Shown in pieces: positions 11,612 through 16,154 of a stretch of 16,154 nucleotides of DNA; within the stretch, counting starts at the first letter, position 1, and each line of letters opens with the position of its first letter. Position numbers and translations under genes: made by a program. This DNA is from an uncultured Erysipelotrichaceae bacterium (lineage in GTDB: Bacteria > Bacillota_I > Bacilli_A > RF39 > UBA660): the NCBI GenBank assembly GCA_951801995.1, contig CATOOY010000029.1, forward strand, positions 1 to 16,154, given 5' to 3'. Below the pieces are notes generated by a model. The model was not told the origin of the DNA. It made no database searches and worked only from the letters and a program-made list of their open reading frames with translations.

Positions 11612-14600
11612 TTATATACTATTACTTTTTTTTATTATAAAAGTTATGATTGAGATTATAGTGAGGGTTGTAACAACTACAGGTATAATATATTTTTTTA
11701 TTTCGTTTTCTTTTTGGAATTCTGTTTCTTTTTTCTCTTGTTTTGTTGTGGTTTCTTTATTTTTCTTTTCTTCTTTGACCTTTTCTTCCTCTTCTTCAAT
11801 CGTTTCTTCTTCTACTTCTTCTTTTTCTTTCTCTATGTTGGTTCCTTCTTTATTTACTTTTTTCTCTATATTATATTCTTTCCTGTTGTTATTACTATTT
11901 TCTACATTATTATTTACTGGTCCTTTGTTTCCTCCTGGATTTTCTGGTTGTATTGGCTCTTCTGGCTTTTCTATTTCTACTATATCTTCTTTTAATCCTG
12001 TTATTACTGCTGTTACTTTTCCTATGTTTTTGGCTTTATCGTAGAAATAGATATCATAATTTCCATTTTTCGTAAATTCGTAGACTCCATATCCTTCTTT
12101 AAATACTATTGCTTCACTTGGTTCTACTACATGTACTATTACTTTATCTTCTTTTCTTTCATATTTTATTTTTGCTGTGGGTACTACTTTATCTATCCAA
12201 TCTACTTTCGCTTTTATTGTTCCTTTATTTCCTGCTATATCTTTAAATTCAAATGTAAATTCTCCATTTTTTGTAAATGTATATGTTCTTTTTCCTCCAT
12301 TATTTGTTACTATTACTTCTTCATCAAATGATATACTTGCTGTTACATTTTGATTGGTTAATGATTTTATATCATATTCTATTGTTGCTTTTGGTGGAGT
12401 TATATCTGGTGCTGATGTATCTATCCAATCTACTTTCGCAGTAGCTGTACCTTTGTTTCCAGCAGCATCCACAAATTCAAATGTAAACTCTCCATTTGAA
12501 AGGAATTCATAAGTAAATGGATTTACATTTGTAACATAATTCCCGTCAGCATCCCACACATCACCATTTTCATCTGCTTTCAAACCAGGAATCATAGTTC
12601 CATCAATATTATAAATATTTCCTTCTTCATCAACAGTAAAATTCCCATTATTTGTTACAGTAACTTTTTCATTTGGTTTTAATGTGGCAATTACAGAACG
12701 GCTAGTTGTTGAATTAGGAGTATATTCAAATGTAGCCGTAGGCGCCTTTTTATCAATCCAATCTACTTTCGCTACTGCTGATCCTTCAAAACCTGTTTCT
12801 TTATCAACAAATCTAAAAGTAAATTCACCATTTTCTGTAAATGTATGTGTATCTCCACCTTCACTTATTATTTCATAGTTAGATGAGCTTATATTTAGAA
12901 GTCTTGCTACTACATCATTGTTCGTTGGATCAGTAGTGCTATATGCTACTCCAGCTGTTGGTCTTGGATTTTTTGTTATATCTTGGAAGATATTAAATGC
13001 TCTAGCTGCAAACCAATTTCCGTTTGTTCTATCTGCTACTATTTTAACATATTGTACTTCTTTTGGACTATCTACTTCAAATTTCTGAGTAAACTGTATC
13101 GCTTGCTCAATAGTATCTGCTTGTGAAGAATAAGTTATACGTTTTCTTTGAGATAATATTTCCCAGTTTTCACCATCCATACTCCCCCAAACAGTTCCAT
13201 CATTTATTCTACCATTTCCACCACCAGCTGGAACATATTCTACTGCTGAAACATATCTTGATTTATCTAATTTTATTGTTATAAATCTTTCTGTATCGCT
13301 GCCATCCCATGCACTATGCCATCTAGTATTATAATTTCCGTCAATTGCATAAATAGCTGATCCACCATTATTTGTTGCTTCTGTAGATACTGCTTCTATA
13401 GTTAAGTGCGATACAGGAACATATTTTCTTGTATCAGGTTGATTGTCAGGTGTAAATGTATAAGTTGCTGAATCACTTGCTAATTGTGTTCCAGTAGCTC
13501 CTCTTCTAACATGTAAGGTTTTGGTTCCTGTATTATCTGGAGAAGCGATTCTATATGATTTCCATGGGTCATTTTCACTATTACGCCATTCATAAATTAA
13601 ATCTACACCTACCACTCTATTTTCTAAATCGTTAGCAAATAAATTATTACTTAATGATCCTTTAGTAATATCTATAGTATATCTATAGTCAGTTAACCCC
13701 ATAAATTTAAAGATTATATCATTTTCAGCAGTAATTTTAGCTATTTCTTCATTTGTTAGCGTAAGTGCATCATCATTTACAAATTCTGTAAAAGTTACTC
13801 CACCATCTAAACTATATGCCCAAGCGAATTGGTACAGTGGATTTCTAACAATTTTGCCAGCATTTTCACCATCAAATGAGAATGACATAGGATCTGGTTG
13901 AGCTCTATTTAATAGTTGTCTTGCATGTGTTCTAACAGCATCTCCTTGAATTGTCTCTTTTGATGTTGCAACAACTGCTTTTTCTAATGCTTCTTTTTCT
14001 AATCTATCTATATGTAATTTTTCACTACCTTCTAAATATGGTCTTATAACATTTAATAAATCAAACATTGCAACTGGATAATAAGTATATGCTTTGATTA
14101 TTTTATTTGCCAAAGCATACCAATCACTAGAAGTTATTGTTCCCCCTTCATTTTTAACACTCATCTTTTTATAAAGACTTATTATATAATCATAAGTGTC
14201 TAAATTTATATTGTTAACTTCTAAAGATTTAAAATATGTCTCTAGTTTTTTATTATCATTTGTATAAGAATTGGCTGTTAAATTTAAATATAATGATTTT
14301 TTATAATCTTCATATCTATTTAGGTTCGCTTGACCTAAATATAGATAGCCAGTACTTGATGCTACCTTAGAACCACTAATGTTTTTGTCTGCAAAATATT
14401 TATTATTCCAGTTAAATATGTAACGGAAAGGATTGGAGCCACCCCAAGTACTTCCAGCACCACTCCAGTTACCATATCTTGGTGACCAATAACCATTGCC
14501 ATTTGCATCTTCATAATATTGGATATATAATTCATGGCCTACCTGGTAAGCACCTGTTGCAGGTACACCATTTACACGGTACATGCTTTGTCCAACACGA

Positions 14601-16069
14601 GAAGCATTCCAACAAATACCACCATTCGCAAAGACCATCCAATATCTTGGAATTTTAGCGCCATTTATTAAACCATATGGAACACCATATTTGCTTAAAT
14701 AAAATTGGTTATCATATTTTTCTCTGTTTTCTTCTGCATAATATTTATCTTGCGTATATACTGGGGATACATAACCTATCATATAGAAACTTACACTTTT
14801 TTTCTCATAGGTAAATCCATTTAGCCATACAAGGTCACCATTGCTTGTTCCATCTTGCATTACCATACGCATTAATTCTACATGATAATCTTTAAACCAA
14901 TTATTGTCAATAAATTCACCTTGTAAATCATTATTTTTAACTATTTTTAGTTTATTATTATCAAATAAATTTTTCATTATTTCAAAACGTTCTAAATAGT
15001 CATATGTAGGAGATGGGAAACCAAATGAAAGTGGTGATATTATTTTATCAGTAGAGTATCCTGCTGCTAAAGCTATCATCATTTTTTCATAAACGTAACC
15101 ATTTTCTGCATTTAATTCATTTTGATATTTATGATAAATATCAGAAATAACAGTTAAGAATTTTGTAGTATTTGAAATTTCACCAACTTCAATAACTTCT
15201 TCTATTCTTCTATTATTACTTAAAATCCAATCTAATGTTTCAGAAACGTTAGTATCTAAATCTGTAATATACTGAATATTCCAATACCCTAATTTGTTTA
15301 CTAATTCTCTTTCAAGAATAAGTCTATAATTATTATTATAATTGTCTTCATAATTATTAGCAACTAAAATATTATCATAATAATCTAATTTTTTAATTTT
15401 AGTGTAATTTCCTGTATCACTTAATTGAAAATCTTCTGTAACTAAACGGGCATCTGCTATAGTACCATGGTCTGCAGCATTGGAACCATTTGGATCGACG
15501 TAAATACAAAGATATTTGTATCCTGTGACATCTAAATCGACCATAAGAGCTTCACTTGTACCTGTCATAACATCTGTTCTATCGATCAATTTATCCCAAG
15601 TAGTTCCATCTTTAGATGCTGTAATTCTAAACCAAATACTACCATTTGTTCCTCTTGCAGCATCAACACCAAGTTTAGCAATAAATCTTGGAAATTGTGT
15701 TGAGTATTCAGATATATCAAAAGTCACTTGACCTTTTGCATGAACACCAAGACCTTTTGCAAATAATCTTTTTTCACCATTGATGATAAGGCTTAAGACT
15801 CCTCCGTCTTGATTTTTATCTTTTTGGATTTCATGCCCACTCCAGCCATTGTAAGACCAGTTATTGTCTGTTATATAGTCTAGATCTGATAAATATATAT
15901 ACTGATTTTTATACTGATTTTGACTAGAGTCTAAATACCCATGTGCATTGCTTTCTAGTTTTTGTATATTTATTTTATTTCCTACTTGCATTATAAATGC
16001 TAATAAAATTGAAGCAAATATTATTGATATTGATAGGAATAATTTTTTTATCTCTTTTCCTTTTTCCAT
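11612..16069 (-). CDS. Giant modular surface protein: NPCBM, transglutaminase-like region, F5/8C, Ig-like array, C-terminal membrane anchor
   Basis: A 1485-residue exported protein. N-terminal signal/anchor helix at 9-29. NPCBM carbohydrate-binding domain at about 56-212 (NGWSGHEIQKD, GLGVHAKGQVTFDI, WDKLIDRTD, ADARLV). The middle, about 220-725, is a helical region with a transglutaminase-like core: GGICWNASR (Cys486), GVPATG (501-506), GHELYIQYY (His512), YWSPRYGN. A beta domain lies at 727-875. F5/8 type C domain at about 885-1030 (AIDGNYNTRWHSAWDG, WGSMDGENWEIL, VQYVKIVADR). Four Ig-like repeats at 1038-1358 end mostly in AKVDWID. Then a Pro/Asn linker, a Lys/Glu-rich stalk (1397-1458) and a membrane helix (1459-1479) with a KKSNSI tail; no sortase motif. 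Likely binds glycans and acts on proteins at the cell surface. GGGGAG sets the start. Domain calls are by eye; the transglutaminase-like one is the least sure. Confidence 0.82.
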   Translation of the reverse strand: MEKGKEIKKLFLSISIIFASILLAFIMQVGNKINIQKLESNAHGYLDSSQNQYKNQYIYLSDLDYITDNNWSYNGWSGHEIQKDKNQDGGVLSLIINGEKRLFAKGLGVHAKGQVTFDISEYSTQFPRFIAKLGVDAARGTNGSIWFRITASKDGTTWDKLIDRTDVMTGTSEALMVDLDVTGYKYLCIYVDPNGSNAADHGTIADARLVTEDFQLSDTGNYTKIKKLDYYDNILVANNYEDNYNNNYRLILERELVNKLGYWNIQYITDLDTNVSETLDWILSNNRRIEEVIEVGEISNTTKFLTVISDIYHKYQNELNAENGYVYEKMMIALAAGYSTDKIISPLSFGFPSPTYDYLERFEIMKNLFDNNKLKIVKNNDLQGEFIDNNWFKDYHVELMRMVMQDGTSNGDLVWLNGFTYEKKSVSFYMIGYVSPVYTQDKYYAEENREKYDNQFYLSKYGVPYGLINGAKIPRYWMVFANGGICWNASRVGQSMYRVNGVPATGAYQVGHELYIQYYEDANGNGYWSPRYGNWSGAGSTWGGSNPFRYIFNWNNKYFADKNISGSKVASSTGYLYLGQANLNRYEDYKKSLYLNLTANSYTNDNKKLETYFKSLEVNNINLDTYDYIISLYKKMSVKNEGGTITSSDWYALANKIIKAYTYYPVAMFDLLNVIRPYLEGSEKLHIDRLEKEALEKAVVATSKETIQGDAVRTHARQLLNRAQPDPMSFSFDGENAGKIVRNPLYQFAWAYSLDGGVTFTEFVNDDALTLTNEEIAKITAENDIIFKFMGLTDYRYTIDITKGSLSNNLFANDLENRVVGVDLIYEWRNSENDPWKSYRIASPDNTGTKTLHVRRGATGTQLASDSATYTFTPDNQPDTRKYVPVSHLTIEAVSTEATNNGGSAIYAIDGNYNTRWHSAWDGSDTERFITIKLDKSRYVSAVEYVPAGGGNGRINDGTVWGSMDGENWEILSQRKRITYSSQADTIEQAIQFTQKFEVDSPKEVQYVKIVADRTNGNWFAARAFNIFQDITKNPRPTAGVAYSTTDPTNNDVVARLLNISSSNYEIISEGGDTHTFTENGEFTFRFVDKETGFEGSAVAKVDWIDKKAPTATFEYTPNSTTSRSVIATLKPNEKVTVTNNGNFTVDEEGNIYNIDGTMIPGLKADENGDVWDADGNYVTNVNPFTYEFLSNGEFTFEFVDAAGNKGTATAKVDWIDTSAPDITPPKATIEYDIKSLTNQNVTASISFDEEVIVTNNGGKRTYTFTKNGEFTFEFKDIAGNKGTIKAKVDWIDKVVPTAKIKYERKEDKVIVHVVEPSEAIVFKEGYGVYEFTKNGNYDIYFYDKAKNIGKVTAVITGLKEDIVEIEKPEEPIQPENPGGNKGPVNNNVENSNNNRKEYNIEKKVNKEGTNIEKEKEEVEEETIEEEEEKVKEEKKNKETTTKQEKKETEFQKENEIKKYIIPVVVTTLTIISIITFIIKKSNSI
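11996..12958 (-). repeat. Four Ig-like repeats in the giant surface protein
   Basis: Repeats of about 70-110 codons cover residues 1038-1358. Each has a P(T/K)A strand, a V(T/I)VTNNG-like middle, a (T/Y)xFTxNGEFTFxFxD core and a closing AKVDWID-like strand. Repeat 2 is longer because of an Asp/Gly-rich insert near 1144-1182. The last repeat is the most diverged (EFTKNGNYDIYFYDKAKN). Confidence 0.8.
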
Positions 16070-16097
16070 AATATCTCCCCTTTTCTATTAATGGAAT

Positions 16098-16126
16098 ATT
16101 TTATTATAAAATCTTTTTATTTACAA
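16098..16126 (-). promoter_or_regulatory. Probable promoter of the giant surface-protein gene
   Basis: On the minus strand TTGTAA (16126-16121) and TAAAAT (16103-16098) are spaced 17 bases apart. The leader is about 20 bases, ending in an AAGGGGAG ribosome site (16082-16075). A TATAAT at 16108-16103 is closer to the -10 consensus but has no fitting -35. Confidence 0.5.
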
Positions 16127-16154
16127 GCTTTTCTACATTTTTTCTTTATCCTAA

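Noticed and set aside
11646..12331. Plus-strand Phe/Ser- and Phe/Tyr-rich frames opposite the giant gene's 3' end
   Set aside because: They are the antisense of the Lys/Glu-rich stalk and Ig repeats; low-complexity composition and no ribosome sites mark them as shadows.

Overview
The window is strongly AT-rich. Long reading frames end in TAA, Trp is read by a CCA-anticodon tRNA, and genes have purine-rich Shine-Dalgarno sites and sigma-A-like promoters. The proteins are those of a Gram-positive with peptidoglycan: class B sortase, LysM amidase, CwlD- and SleB/CwlJ-type hydrolases, an SH3/polysaccharide-deacetylase protein, HtrA, and NPCBM and F5/8C surface modules. A low-GC Firmicute, probably host-associated (gut Bacilli or Clostridia type), fits best. 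The species cannot be read from the sequence.

Left part (1-2505) is an accessory scar. It starts with the end of an IS3-family insertion sequence cut by the window edge, followed by a small secreted lipoprotein gene. After that come about 1.3 kb of decayed plasmid or ICE genes: a frameshifted HUH (rolling-circle type) Rep and the C-terminal part of a ParB-like protein. The block ends with an intact tRNA-Trp, a short spacer with integrase arm-like repeats, and the 5' half only of a second tRNA-Trp. The simplest reading is an element that integrated into the host tRNA-Trp gene and carries its own replacement tRNA-Trp, and whose coding part has since decayed.

Middle part (2594-9589) mixes cell-wall and possible defence genes. 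A SleB/CwlJ-like hydrolase (+) converges on a five-LysM amidase-fold protein (-) whose first zinc ligand is Arg instead of His; neither has a signal peptide. Then, all on the minus strand, come a PD-(D/E)XK plus DUF5655-like protein, a membrane-anchored SH3/polysaccharide deacetylase, an Abi_2/HEPN protein directly followed by a membrane-anchored HtrA protease (a two-gene operon), and a CwlD-like amidase.

Right part (9685-16069) is a surface-display module. A 1485-residue protein (NPCBM, transglutaminase-like region, F5/8C, Ig-like array, charged stalk, C-terminal membrane helix) lies upstream of an exported thioredoxin-like CxxC protein. That protein ends in a sortase-type signal with an NAQTS motif and is followed by a class B sortase. 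The sortase beside this NPQTN-like motif suggests a dedicated enzyme-substrate pair that places a redox-active protein on the wall.

Most genes from 3050 rightward are on the minus strand and many are separated by clear hairpin terminators, so they form several short transcription units rather than one operon.
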